Positions 6,018 to 6,042 of a DNA stretch of 6,042 nucleotides are shown one piece after another. The translations under genes and the position numbers were made by a program. The notes under the pieces were generated by a model. That model had not been told where the DNA came from. It worked only from the letters and a program-made list of their open reading frames with translations, and made no database searches. How positions within the stretch are numbered: the first letter of the stretch is position 1; every line of letters begins with the position of its first letter. Source of the stretch: an uncultured Bacteroidales bacterium (GTDB taxonomy: Bacteria; Bacteroidota; Bacteroidia; Bacteroidales; P3). The stretch spans positions 1-6,042 of the forward strand of contig CAMWVZ010000064.1 of the NCBI GenBank assembly GCA_947177845.1, given 5' to 3'.

Positions 6018-6042
6018 GCCATTTTTTCGAGACCCTCCGCCC

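Noticed and set aside
5777..6022. 81-codon minus-strand open frame starting upstream of arcA
   Set aside because: It runs out of frame through the arcA 5' end, and the translation becomes low-complexity. arcA explains the segment.

Overview
The window looks like a chromosomal segment of a Bacteroidota bacterium, most likely Bacteroidales. This rests on the HisRS sequence type (a YREFYQCDAD motif-2 loop), a TAnnTTFG-like signal of the Bacteroides class (TAAATTTG) ahead of the first gene, and mostly poor Shine-Dalgarno sites. The genus cannot be fixed from the sequence.

About nine tenths of the window (541-5985) is one compact minus-strand gene set, read from right to left: arginine deiminase (arcA), PurQ glutaminase subunit of FGAM synthase (purQ), ribonuclease HII (rnhB), histidyl-tRNA synthetase (hisS) and histidine ammonia-lyase (hutH). 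The joints are tight: 11-nt gap, 20-nt overlap, 43-nt gap, then a 4-nt ATGA overlap. A hairpin plus U-tract at 483-520 closes the set just after hutH. A candidate -7 promoter element lies at 6010-6017, before arcA. All five proteins look full length and keep their catalytic residues. Three of them release ammonia (from arginine, glutamine and histidine). HisRS and HutH use the same substrate and are encoded by overlapping genes.

The left end (1-540) is different. Positions 1-68 are the last codons of an unidentified plus-strand gene. A perfect 15-bp hairpin (90-124) with T-tracts on both sides serves as a two-way terminator between it and a minus-strand remnant. That remnant, at 176-322, encodes only the C-terminal tail of a formylglycine-generating-enzyme/SUMF1 (C-type-lectin fold) protein: RGGSW...DCR...GFR in 48 codons. 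It is preceded by a strongly AT-rich stretch (about 323-482) with short palindromes and no gene that I can support. This fragment is the least expected item in the window. Its pattern of variable residues resembles the variable region of diversity-generating-retroelement targets, although no reverse transcriptase or template repeat is present here.

I found no RNA gene, CRISPR array, insertion sequence or complete novel system.
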